Source: QIAW01 sp035487295
GTDB lineage: Bacteria; Acidobacteriota; Terriglobia; Terriglobales; Acidobacteriaceae
Assembly (NCBI GenBank): GCA_035487295.1
Contig: DATHMH010000044.1
Coordinates: 336,492 to 400,491 of the forward strand
DNA: 64,000 bases
Direction of reading: 5' to 3'
Positions 1 through 8,060 of the stretch are shown in pieces; position 1 is the stretch's first letter, and every line of letters starts with the position of its first letter. The translations under genes and the position numbers were made by a program. The notes under the pieces were generated by a model. It worked only from the letters and a program-made list of their open reading frames with translations. It did no database searches and was not told the DNA's origin.

Positions 1-11
1 TTGGTTATAGA

Positions 12-338
12 ATGAGCGACAGCATGGCAGTGCAGATCACCATGTACCTCAACGAAGCCGACCAGTGGCAGCACCGTCCGCTACATCTGGAAATCCTGAA
101 ATATTTGCATGCGGAAAACGTGGCCGGCGCCACGGTATTCCATGCGGTGGCCGGATTCACCGGCCGCAGCCGGGTGAAGACCTCGAGCCTCGTCGATGCC
201 GGAGGCAAGCTGCCCCTGGTGATCGTCTTTGTGGATAGCGAAGAACACGTGCAGCGCGTGCTGCCCAGGCTGCGCGAGATGGCATCGCATCGCCTCATCG
301 TGCGCGAAAATGTGGTGATTGAGCAGGGAAACCTGTAA
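12..338 (+). CDS. DUF190 family (PII-like fold) protein
   Basis: The 108-residue product matches the small DUF190 family, which adopts a PII/ferredoxin-like fold and often sits beside crcB fluoride-channel genes. Visible family features are the early acidic-loop segment (NEADQWQHRPLHLEILKYL), the central Gly-rich FTGRSRVKTSS stretch and the VIVFVDSEEHVQRVLPRL segment, followed by an RENVVI beta strand near the C terminus. The biochemical role is unknown; an effector-binding or regulatory role is inferred from the fold only. The gene lies 11 bases from the window edge, so its upstream partner cannot be seen, and a start slightly further upstream (TTG at base 1) is possible. Confidence 0.8.
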   Translation: MSDSMAVQITMYLNEADQWQHRPLHLEILKYLHAENVAGATVFHAVAGFTGRSRVKTSSLVDAGGKLPLVIVFVDSEEHVQRVLPRLREMASHRLIVRENVVIEQGNL

Positions 339-522
339 CGCCGCTCTTCCCGCTCTCACCGGCTTCCCGTTACCTTCGTGCTGATCGCTCGCGAGACGTA
401 TCGCCCAGAGGGCGGGCCCTTACTCAATGTAGAACGCTCCGCCTGCTATTTCTTGCACCCATAGTTTTGCCCTGCCATATTGGTGTAATCTTCTTAGTTT
501 CACCGTCTGCATAGGAAATCTC

Positions 523-2667
523 ATGAATCGTTCTCTGTTGGGTCGTTTGCCGTTTGTCCTCGGCATGGTCTTTTTTGTTTCCATTCTTCTGGCACAGCAG
601 CCGTCCTCATCCGTGGCGCCCTCCGTATTGCCCGGGTTCCACAATGTCAACGCTGAACAGCAGGTGGAGAGCCGCTTTCTTGCTGTTCCCGATCCCAAGC
701 TGGCGGAGGAGCATCTGCGAATCCTGACGGCAGAGCCGCACATTGCCGGCTCCGTGGAAGATAAAAAGACCGCCGACTATGTGCTGCAAAAGTTTCGCGA
801 AGCCGGGCTCGATGCGGAAATCACGGAATACAAGGTCTGGATGAACCTGCCGGCCGAGATCAGCGTGAGCATGGTGAATCCTCCGCTTCCGGATTACCAC
901 GCTCCCCGGCCGGAGCGCGTCAATGGCGACCCCTTCCAGGATGATCCGCGAGTCACGCCCGGGTTCAACGAATACTCGCCCTCCGGCGATGTCGAGGCTG
1001 ACGTGGTGTACGCCAACTACGGCCGCCTGGAAGACTTCAAGAAGCTGGAAGAGATGAAAGTGGACGTGCGCGGCAAGATTGTCATCGTACGTTACGGCGA
1101 AAATTACCGTGGAGTCAAAGAATACATCGCCGAGCAGCGCGGCGCTGCCGGTGTAATCATTTACTCCGACCCTATCGATGACGGCTATTTCAAGGGCGAC
1201 AAGTATCCTGATGGCCCCTGGCGTCCTGAAAGCGGCGTGCAACGCGGCTCCATTCTCTATATGTTCAAATACCCAGGCGATCCGACGACGCCAGGGATAG
1301 CCTCTGTTCCGTCATTGCCTGATAGCCAAAGAACACCGCCGGAGCGGGCAACTGACATGCCTCACATTCCCACGACACCGCTCGGTTATGCAGATGCGCG
1401 CCCAATCCTTGAGAACCTTGGCGGCCAGCTCTCGCCGCGCTCATGGCAAGGCGCGCTCCCGTTCGCTTATCACCTTGGCCCTGGACCGGCGCGCGTGAAG
1501 ATCCATCTCAAGCAGGATTACCAATACCGCACCATCTGGGATGTGATCGGAAAGGTGCGGGGAACCCAGGCGCCGGATGAGTGGGTCATCGCCGGCAACC
1601 ACCGCGATGCCTGGGTCTACGGGGCGGTAGATCCCAACAGCGGCACAGCCGCCATGCTTGAGGCCGTGCATGGCATCAGCGAGCTGCTCAAGAGCGGATG
1701 GAAGCCCAGGCGCACTCTTATCTTTGCAAGTTGGGACGCGGAAGAAGAAGGCCTGATTGGCTCGACCGAATGGGCCGAGCAGCACGAGAAGGAGCTGGCG
1801 AACGCGGTGGCTTATTTCAACATGGACGTGGGCGTCTCCGGGCCTAACTTCAGCGCGTCAGCGGTTCCCAGTTTGAAACAGTTTGTTCGCGACGTAACCA
1901 AAGCTGTTCCCAGTCCGGCGGGTTCGACCGTGTATGACGCCTGGAAAGAGAAGCGGATCAAGGAAGGTCCCATGCCCAACCACGAAGATTCCGGCAGAAC
2001 CACCGGCGAGGTGCGCCTGGGCGACCTGGGCAGTGGCTCCGACTTTACCGCTTTCCTGCAACACCTGGGTGTGCCCGCCACCGACATTACCTCGGGGGGC
2101 GATTACGGCGTCTACCACTCTGCCTTTGACGATTTTATGTGGTTCCAGAAATTCGGCGACCCCACCTTCGCCTATGAGCAACAGATGGCGCGCATCTTCG
2201 GCCTGCAGGCGCTGCGCATGGCCGATGCCGATGTGCTGCCCTTTGACTACGAGAGTTACGGCAAGGAGATCACCTCTTACCTGGAATCCGCGGAAAAAAA
2301 AGCGGCTGAAAAACTGGGAAGGAAAGCGCCGGATTTCTCTCCTGCCTTGAATGCCGCGAACCGCATGACCACCGCCGGAGCCGCAATCGCGGCAAAACAA
2401 AAAAATGCTTCGGCTGATGTCGCCAGGCTCAACCGGGTGCTGCGCGATACCGAGGCTGCGCTGCTGCTTCCCGAAGGACTTCCCGGTCGTCCATGGTTTC
2501 GCCACGCCGTCTATGCGCCCGGCGAGTACACCGGCTATGCTGCGGTGGTGATTCCCGGGGTCAACGAGGCGATTGATGCCGGTGATGACGTCCTCACGCA
2601 GCAACAGCTTGCAGCTTTGACCGCGGCGGTCAACCGGGCGGCGGAAAAGCTGGAAAGTTTCAAATAA
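523..2667 (+). CDS. Exported M28-family metallopeptidase, glutamate carboxypeptidase II-like
   Basis: The 714-residue protein begins with a signal peptide (hydrophobic stretch at about residues 10-25, then LAQQ). It has the layout of glutamate carboxypeptidase II/NAALADase: a PA-type insert around 150-330, a di-zinc M28 peptidase core at about 340-560, and a C-terminal helical dimerisation-like domain. The metal and catalytic residues are all visible: His360 (NHRDAW), Asp370 (VDPNSG), the Glu407-Glu408 pair (WDAEEEG), Asp435 (NMDV) and His532 (VYHSAFD). It should cleave C-terminal acidic or other residues from peptides in the periplasm or outside the cell. It stands alone; no obvious operon partner. 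Substrate is not predictable. Confidence 0.93.
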   Translation: MNRSLLGRLPFVLGMVFFVSILLAQQPSSSVAPSVLPGFHNVNAEQQVESRFLAVPDPKLAEEHLRILTAEPHIAGSVEDKKTADYVLQKFREAGLDAEITEYKVWMNLPAEISVSMVNPPLPDYHAPRPERVNGDPFQDDPRVTPGFNEYSPSGDVEADVVYANYGRLEDFKKLEEMKVDVRGKIVIVRYGENYRGVKEYIAEQRGAAGVIIYSDPIDDGYFKGDKYPDGPWRPESGVQRGSILYMFKYPGDPTTPGIASVPSLPDSQRTPPERATDMPHIPTTPLGYADARPILENLGGQLSPRSWQGALPFAYHLGPGPARVKIHLKQDYQYRTIWDVIGKVRGTQAPDEWVIAGNHRDAWVYGAVDPNSGTAAMLEAVHGISELLKSGWKPRRTLIFASWDAEEEGLIGSTEWAEQHEKELANAVAYFNMDVGVSGPNFSASAVPSLKQFVRDVTKAVPSPAGSTVYDAWKEKRIKEGPMPNHEDSGRTTGEVRLGDLGSGSDFTAFLQHLGVPATDITSGGDYGVYHSAFDDFMWFQKFGDPTFAYEQQMARIFGLQALRMADADVLPFDYESYGKEITSYLESAEKKAAEKLGRKAPDFSPALNAANRMTTAGAAIAAKQKNASADVARLNRVLRDTEAALLLPEGLPGRPWFRHAVYAPGEYTGYAAVVIPGVNEAIDAGDDVLTQQQLAALTAAVNRAAEKLESFK

Positions 2668-2842
2668 ATTCGGAAACGCCACCGCCAACATCAAACTGAC
2701 AATCTGGCGACAATCCTGGAATCAGGAGGACTGCTCCCGTGTAGTTCTTAGCCCCGAGCGAGTTGTCCCGACAATTCACCCAGCGTAACTTTCTTCCCAG
2801 AAAAAATCGTGATACAGTGCGCCTAAAATTCCTGGAGGGCGC

Positions 2843-3049
2843 ATGCGGATCTCTCCTCGTAGCGAAGCATTTCTGGGCAGCCTCATTGCGGGCGGCGCGA
2901 TGATCTATGCTGTCCACCTGATCACCAAGAATTACACCAGCATGTCGGCCATCGAGCTTCCTCGTGGAGGGCCTATTGAAATTTGCGCGCTGGGAGTGGT
3001 GATATGGCTGCATGGCAAGTGGCGCTCGGCAACCCGTGTGCGGGACTAA
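2843..3049 (+). CDS. Small membrane protein of unknown function
   Basis: A 68-residue product with one or two short hydrophobic segments (about residues 9-26 and 43-57) and basic ends. GGAGG lies shortly before the ATG (TGGAGGGCGC, bases 2831-2840), which supports translation. I do not recognise a family. It overlaps in another frame the upstream part of the next open frame, whose real start is taken to be 3138, so there is no conflict. Confidence 0.5.
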   Translation: MRISPRSEAFLGSLIAGGAMIYAVHLITKNYTSMSAIELPRGGPIEICALGVVIWLHGKWRSATRVRD

Positions 3050-3137
3050 GTGTGCGGACTACGCTGTAAATCTCCTGCGCCCTAAGGTATTTGCAGGATT
3101 TGAGGCCGCGCGCTTGGGATTGAGAATCCGCTACACC

Positions 3138-3341
3138 ATGAACAACGTGATCAGGAAATTCGTGGAAGCCCACGATCGTTATCTTGCCCTTGACAACGCG
3201 CGCACCCAATGCAACGGCCCGGTAGAACGGGAACAAATCTACATTGAACTGCTGAAAGCCTACCTGGAAGTGCAGCACCATGCGCGGCAGATTGCCGGCC
3301 TGCAATTCGCCGATGGCATGGATTTCAGCGAGGCCAATTAG
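3138..3341 (+). CDS. Small hypothetical protein
   Basis: The open frame begins upstream at 3012, but the plausible coding part starts at ATG 3138 and gives a 67-residue, helical, soluble protein (MNNVIRKFVEAHDRYLALDN...). It ends GMDFSEAN. No signal peptide, membrane segment or known motif is visible and there is no strong ribosome binding site. I do not recognise it. It lies between another small gene and a long hypothetical protein on the same strand. Confidence 0.4.
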   Translation: MNNVIRKFVEAHDRYLALDNARTQCNGPVEREQIYIELLKAYLEVQHHARQIAGLQFADGMDFSEAN

Positions 3342-3444
3342 CCGGGCCCGGCTCGCCATTGTCTCTGGCCACCCCGCGCGCTCAAGTTGCGTCTAATTGT
3401 TCGCGCCATCTTCGTCTTCTATTTCCCAGTGGGCGGACCGAGGC

Positions 3445-4914
3445 ATGCCGAACGCAAGAATTATCACCCGTGATCCTGAAAGCACCAACAGCCTGGCCGC
3501 ATACCTGCGCGCACAGGGTTATGACGTTTCTTACAGCCAGCCGGGCAATCCCCACACATCCCCTGAACAAATACACTCTGATGACTTGGTGATTGCTGTT
3601 GAAGCCTGTGTGGACCCTCGCCATGCCCTGGCCCGCGCGCGCGAACTCGCCGCAAATCGCAACTGCGACGTGTTCGTAGGCGAAGGAGTGCTGGGCGGAG
3701 TGGAAGTCGGGCCGTTGAATGTCCCAGAAACAGCAGCTGCGAGCTTCCCGGTTGAGCCCTGTGTATCTGCTCTCCAGCAGGAAGTCATCGCCGATGCAGA
3801 AGTTGGCAATGTGGGGCCAGTCCCTGAAGTTTCTGAATTTGTTTCCCAATTTGCGCCGAACTCCGATGTTCTGCCAGTCGGGGAGATGGCGTTTGAGGAC
3901 TTTGAGAACAAGGAAACAATCGCCCTTCAGGAAGAGCTGGCGGTTTCTCTGCAAGAAAATGCGCCGGCTGCTCGTAAACCGTCTGCCATGAAGCTGGGCT
4001 GGCGGGCTTTGCAGGAAACGAAGCGTCTGATGGCGATGCAACTCGCAGCACTGTTGCAGCGCACCGGCGGCATGTTCCAGCTTGTAAAGATGCGAACATC
4101 GAATTGGGTAGAAGCGTTTCTGCTGTGGCAACAGGCCCGTAGCGCGGCTTTGGCCAGGCGCCGGGAAGAGGAGCGAAAATCAAGGGAGCAACTGCGCCAA
4201 CAGGCGGGAGTGAAGCGCGAGGTAATCCGGCAAAATTCCGCCCGCCGTTGGCAGCAGGTAGCCGGGAACAAGCCAAAAGAAACGACGGCGCGAATAATTA
4301 CCCAACGAATCAGGGCCATTCAAGCCGGCTTGCATCTGCGCAATCAATGGAAGGCCGGCCGCTTTTTACCGCACAAGAGCAGTTCAGTCCAGGCGCCAAA
4401 TAAAAAGGTCATGCCCATTCAAACCGCAAAAGCTCCCACGGAGCAACGCTATCGCCGCGATTGGAAGATGGTATTTACGGGTGCTGGCGTGGCTGCGCTG
4501 CTGATACTTTTTGTCCTGGGAGTGTTCAGCGGCCGTATGCCGGCAACTGCCCGTCCCCATGCCGAAGCGGCCCGGCAACAGCTCCCACTCAGAACGGTTG
4601 CGCTGACCCCGGCATCCAGAGCGCAAGCAGCGCCACCGCTCACTATTGCCGGCGCACCCGCCGCCTCGACCCAGGCAAACACGGTAACAAATATGAAGCC
4701 AGTCGCTGCCTTGGGCGCAAAATCCAATGAGATTAATTTCGGCGGTTCCGGCAGCAGGCAAGCAACTGCTTCCCGCAAGCGTGCAAATCGAACCATCATT
4801 GAAGAATCAAACTCAGAACCTGAAGTTGTTGTCCGTTACTTCCGCCGGCCCAGCAAGCGCACTGGTGCTGCCAGGACAGTAGCTGGGATCAAACATTATT
4901 CCGACCAGAATTGA
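3445..4914 (+). CDS. Hypothetical single-pass membrane protein with receiver-like N terminus
   Basis: The frame is open from 3397, but ATG 3445 (MPNARIITRDPESTNSL) is the more natural start, giving 489 residues. The N-terminal 90 residues have the alternating strand/helix pattern of a receiver or Rossmann-like domain (ARIITRD, then DDLVIAVEACVD), but the usual response-regulator Asp/Thr/Lys set is not evident. The middle is rich in Lys/Arg/Gln helices and probably coiled coil (AALARRREEERKSREQLRQ). A single membrane segment (VFTGAGVAALLILFVLGVF) lies about two thirds along, followed by a low-complexity Ala/Thr/Pro-rich tail that would be outside the cytoplasm. Function unknown. Confidence 0.6.
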   Translation: MPNARIITRDPESTNSLAAYLRAQGYDVSYSQPGNPHTSPEQIHSDDLVIAVEACVDPRHALARARELAANRNCDVFVGEGVLGGVEVGPLNVPETAAASFPVEPCVSALQQEVIADAEVGNVGPVPEVSEFVSQFAPNSDVLPVGEMAFEDFENKETIALQEELAVSLQENAPAARKPSAMKLGWRALQETKRLMAMQLAALLQRTGGMFQLVKMRTSNWVEAFLLWQQARSAALARRREEERKSREQLRQQAGVKREVIRQNSARRWQQVAGNKPKETTARIITQRIRAIQAGLHLRNQWKAGRFLPHKSSSVQAPNKKVMPIQTAKAPTEQRYRRDWKMVFTGAGVAALLILFVLGVFSGRMPATARPHAEAARQQLPLRTVALTPASRAQAAPPLTIAGAPAASTQANTVTNMKPVAALGAKSNEINFGGSGSRQATASRKRANRTIIEESNSEPEVVVRYFRRPSKRTGAARTVAGIKHYSDQN

Positions 4915-4983
4915 ACTGGATTTGCAGACTGACATCTTATGCTTGCCCTGCCTTTCAAATTCATGACAAAGGCCTCGCCTGCA

Positions 4984-4989
4984 TATAAT
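4984..4989 (+). promoter_or_regulatory. Consensus -10 box TATAAT before the lipoprotein gene
   Basis: A perfect TATAAT lies 6 bases before the GTG start at 4996. A possible -35 (TTCATG, 4960-4965) is 18 bases upstream. With normal spacing, transcription would begin at or within a base or two of the GTG, so the message may be leaderless. Confidence 0.5.
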
Positions 4990-4995
4990 GAAAGC

Positions 4996-5517
4996 GTGAT
5001 TAGCACAAAATACATAACGTTTATTTCGATGGCGGCAATAATGCTTGCGCTGGCAGCTTGCAACTCCAGCAAAAATAGCGGCGGCTCATACCAGTTTAAA
5101 ACCGAACAAGTCAGCGATTATGACGATTGCGCGCCGGTAACCAAAGCTGACGTTGAAGCCGCTCTGGGCGAGCCCATGGATCTGGGAAAAGGGGCGACCA
5201 CCACGCCGATGGGCGCCAGGGCATGCGGATATGTAGCTACGGCCCTAGCCTCGCGCAGCATGGCGACTATTTACGTAGGAAATCTCACCCTGGCGGGAAA
5301 CGATCTGTGGGAGCCGCAGAAAAAACTGTGGCAAGGGCAGGGTAAGGGAATTCAGCCGGTGGACGGCCTGGGAAAAGAAGCGTATCTTGCGCCCAACGGC
5401 ATGCACATTCTCATGCCCAAGGCCACGCTGCACATCGAGGTGATGAGACTCAAAAGCGATGATGCCACAATCAACGCGGAGAAAACACTTGCGCAAAAAG
5501 CCGTGAGCCGGATGTGA
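4996..5517 (+). CDS. Probable lipoprotein, DUF3558-like
   Basis: The frame is open from ATG 4939, but the GTG at 4996 gives a classical lipoprotein signal (KYITFISMAAIMLALAAC) with lipobox L-A-A-C, so this start is preferred (173 residues). The mature part opens with a Ser/Asn/Gly linker and then DCAPVTKADVEAALGEPM, similar in style to DUF3558-type lipoproteins, where a Cys-containing N-terminal segment is followed by a mixed alpha/beta domain. A second cysteine (ARACGY) could pair with the first mature Cys. The protein should be anchored to a membrane facing the periplasm; no enzymatic motif is visible. Confidence 0.65.
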   Translation: MISTKYITFISMAAIMLALAACNSSKNSGGSYQFKTEQVSDYDDCAPVTKADVEAALGEPMDLGKGATTTPMGARACGYVATALASRSMATIYVGNLTLAGNDLWEPQKKLWQGQGKGIQPVDGLGKEAYLAPNGMHILMPKATLHIEVMRLKSDDATINAEKTLAQKAVSRM

Positions 5518-5532
5518 TTCCACCAGCCAGTC

Positions 5533-7005
5533 TTACTTGATGCTGATCAGTTTTTCCACCAATTCAGAGTAATCTTTCTTTTCCACGCCGTGCACCTGGC
5601 GGTTGTATTCATCTACCTTCTGCGAGTAGTTCATGGAGCAGAACTTCGGCCCGCACATGGAGCAGAATTTCGCTTCCTTGTAATAGTCATCGGGCAGGGT
5701 TTCATCGTGCATGGCTCGCGCTGTCTCGGGGTCGAGCGAGAGCGCAAACTGTTTTTCCCAATCGAAGGTATAGCGGGCGTAGCTGAGAGCATCGTCGCGG
5801 TCGCGGGCTCCCGGCCTGTGCCGCGCCAGATCAGCGGCATGGGCCGCAATCTTGTAGGCGATGATGCCGTCTTTTACATCTTTATCGTTCGGCAGGCCCA
5901 GGTGCTCTTTCGGGGTTACGTAGCAGAGCATGGAAGCGCCATGCCATCCGATCATGGCCGCGCCGATGGCTGAGGTGATGTGGTCGTATCCCGGCGCAAT
6001 GTCGGTGACCAGTGGCCCAAGCGTGTAGAAGGGAGCGGCATAGCAGTATTCGACTTCCTTATCCACCTGCTCTTTGATCTTATCCATGGGGACGTGTCCC
6101 GGCCCTTCGATCATGACCTGCACATCGTGCTCCCAGGCTTTCTTGGTCAGCTCGCCTAAAGTCTTGAGCTCGGCAAACTGGGCTTCGTCGCTGGCATCGG
6201 CAATGCAGCCGGGTCGCAACCCATCGCCAAGCGAGTAAGAAACATCGTGCTTGGCGAGAATTTTGGTGATGTCGTCAAAGCACTCGTATAGAAAATTCTG
6301 CTTGTGATGGTGGGCCATCCACTGCGCCAGGATCGCCCCGCCCCGGCTCACGATGCCGGTGATGCGCTTGCTGACCATCGGCAAATACTGAATCAGGACC
6401 CCGGCATGGATGGTCATGTAATCCACGCCCTGCTCCGCCTGTTCTTCAATCACTTCCAGCATCACGCTGGCGTTCAGGTCTTCCACGCGCTTCACCCGTG
6501 AGATGGCCTCGTAGATCGGCACCGTGCCAATGGGCACGGGAGAGTGCCGCAGAATGGCCTCGCGAATGTTGTGGATATCGCCGCCGGTGGAAAGGTCCAT
6601 CACCGTGTCGGCGCCAAAATGCACCGCGGTGTGCAGCTTCTTCAGCTCCTCATCAACGTTCGACGTCACGGCCGAGTTGCCGATATTGGCGTTGATTTTG
6701 CACAACGAGGCCACGCCAATCGCCATGGGCTCAAGTTCAGGATGATTAATGTTGGCAGGTATGATCATGCGCCCGGCCGCCACCTCATCACGCACCAGCT
6801 CGGGCGAAATCTTTTCCTTGGCGGCAATGTAGACCATCTCTTCCGTCACAACGCCTTTGCGGGCGTAGTGCATCTGAGAAAAGTTCCCGTCGCCGGTCTT
6901 TTCCGCCTGGGCGCGGCGCTGGGCAATCCATTGCGCGCGTGGGGTGGGAACGCTGTTGCCGTTGCCGTTCAGCTTGACTCCGTTGCTGCCGTTGGGAGCT
7001 GTCAT
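5533..7005 (-). CDS. thiC: Phosphomethylpyrimidine synthase ThiC
   Basis: Radical-SAM enzyme that converts 5-aminoimidazole ribotide to HMP phosphate in thiamine synthesis. The 490-residue protein shows family blocks such as SPVPIGTVPIYEA, YMTIHAGVL, GDGLRPGC, EGPGHVPMDKI, PLVTDIAPGYDHITSAIG and, near the C terminus, the 4Fe-4S cluster motif CSMCGPKFC. Start ATG 7005 is preferred over the in-frame TTG at 7026 because GAGG lies at proper spacing before it. No other thi gene is adjacent. A -10 box very close upstream leaves no room for a TPP riboswitch. Confidence 0.97.
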   Translation of the reverse strand: MTAPNGSNGVKLNGNGNSVPTPRAQWIAQRRAQAEKTGDGNFSQMHYARKGVVTEEMVYIAAKEKISPELVRDEVAAGRMIIPANINHPELEPMAIGVASLCKINANIGNSAVTSNVDEELKKLHTAVHFGADTVMDLSTGGDIHNIREAILRHSPVPIGTVPIYEAISRVKRVEDLNASVMLEVIEEQAEQGVDYMTIHAGVLIQYLPMVSKRITGIVSRGGAILAQWMAHHHKQNFLYECFDDITKILAKHDVSYSLGDGLRPGCIADASDEAQFAELKTLGELTKKAWEHDVQVMIEGPGHVPMDKIKEQVDKEVEYCYAAPFYTLGPLVTDIAPGYDHITSAIGAAMIGWHGASMLCYVTPKEHLGLPNDKDVKDGIIAYKIAAHAADLARHRPGARDRDDALSYARYTFDWEKQFALSLDPETARAMHDETLPDDYYKEAKFCSMCGPKFCSMNYSQKVDEYNRQVHGVEKKDYSELVEKLISIK

Positions 7006-7025
7006 GATAAGCCTCGCAAAAATCA

Positions 7026-7031
7026 ATTATA
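7026..7031 (-). promoter_or_regulatory. -10 box TATAAT of thiC
   Basis: Reading the minus strand, TATAAT ends 20 bases before the thiC ATG (7005), so the transcript leader would be roughly 12-16 nt. No convincing -35 box is seen. The short leader argues against a riboswitch on this promoter. Confidence 0.45.
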
Positions 7032-7032
7032 C

Positions 7033-7574
7033 GATGTTGAAACCGGCATGTTTGTAATCAGCGCCAAGTGAAGGGAGTCAACACACGTCAATCTAGTGTC
7101 GCGACCGGATGAAAGGCGCGTCCTCATCAGGACAAACCAGGACAAACTTGGCCATAGGATGAACGCAGATGGGGCCTGCGGTGAGGGGCAGGCCGGGAAA
7201 CGGAGAGCTGAAAATTGTTCTCGGGGCTGTTGGGGAGGGGGGTGGGGGTTACTAAGTAACCTTTTTGGCTTGGGCGGGCGTCTCCCTTTGACTCTGGCAG
7301 CCGTGGGAGGCGCCGCTTGATGTTTTCAAAGACCGCGGGGCATAGAGCCTTGCATCGATCATGCCAGCAATTTGATAAAAAGCAAGGATTTGATACCAAC
7401 TTGCGCGGCCGCAGCGAAGAAACGTGGATTCCCATGACACAATGGGTTGCTTTTTTTTACGGTCACGGTACAAGGACTTGCTAAGAGCTAAAGGCTAAAA
7501 GCTGAAAACTCAAAGCTGTAGGTCGATTCCTGATTGATTGACCTCTTGGCTTTGAAAGCGTAGAGTTTTAAGCG
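7033..7574. other. Gene-free region between thiC and ccmE
   Basis: About 540 bases without a credible gene; short frames here lack ribosome sites and family features. It contains a small perfect hairpin followed by five T (GGTTAC-TAA-GTAACC, about 7248-7267), which could be a terminator for rightward transcription, and an array of the word AGCTAAAAGCT at 7480-7519. No RNA gene was recognised. Confidence 0.5.
7480..7519. repeat. Iterated word repeat (gctaagagctaaaagct type)
   Basis: Three to four imperfect head-to-tail copies of a word close to GCTAAAAGCT lie just before ccmE. The same word, in either orientation, recurs at 16118-16151, 35864-35894, 42610-42644 and 42830-42851. Confidence 0.7.
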
Positions 7575-8000
7575 ATGTCTGCACAGTATTCCAAGTACCT
7601 GAAGTTCGGCTCTGCGATTGCCGTCATTGTGCTTGCGCTGGCCTATCTTGCCTATACGGGTGTGCGGGATCCCAATAACCTGAGCTATTACAAAACAATT
7701 TCTGAGTTGCAGACCGAAGCGAGCCAGGGTAACGGCATTTATGAGAAGCGACTGCGTGTGGCCGGCAATGTTGCCGCCGGGTCCATCAAGCGCCAGGGCA
7801 CGCGGGTTGAGTTCGCTCTGATCGAACAGGATAAGACTCTGCCAGTTGTGTACGAAGGCGTGGAAGCTCCTCCGGATACCTTCAAAGACGGCGCCCAGGC
7901 CATGGCAGAGGGGCACCTCGGACGCGACGGCGTATTTCGCGCCAGTAATCTTCAGGCCAAGTGCGCTTCCAAGTACGCTGCCGCGCCGCAGAAAACATAA
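7575..8000 (+). CDS. ccmE: Cytochrome c maturation haem chaperone CcmE, Cys-type
   Basis: CcmE receives haem from CcmC on the periplasmic face and hands it to the cytochrome c ligase. The 141-residue protein has an N-terminal membrane anchor (about residues 10-28) followed by the OB-fold domain (KRLRVAGNVAAGSIKRQGTRVEFALIEQDKTLPVVYEG) and a C-terminal haem-binding segment. Where classical CcmE has H-x-x-x-Y, this one has Cys130-Ala-Ser-Lys-Tyr134. A CxxxY form is known from archaeal and some deltaproteobacterial CcmE proteins (the so-called system I*), where the Cys binds haem. It is first in a ccmE-A-B-C-D operon, 60 bases before ccmA. Confidence 0.93.
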   Translation: MSAQYSKYLKFGSAIAVIVLALAYLAYTGVRDPNNLSYYKTISELQTEASQGNGIYEKRLRVAGNVAAGSIKRQGTRVEFALIEQDKTLPVVYEGVEAPPDTFKDGAQAMAEGHLGRDGVFRASNLQAKCASKYAAAPQKT

Positions 8001-8060
8001 GCTCTTGGGACGCAAGCTGAACCTGCCGTAATCGCGCCAATCCATTATGATGTTCTCCGC

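Noticed and set aside
7000..7400. TPP riboswitch for thiC
   Set aside because: No THI box or matching stem pattern was found, and the likely promoter leaves too short a leader.
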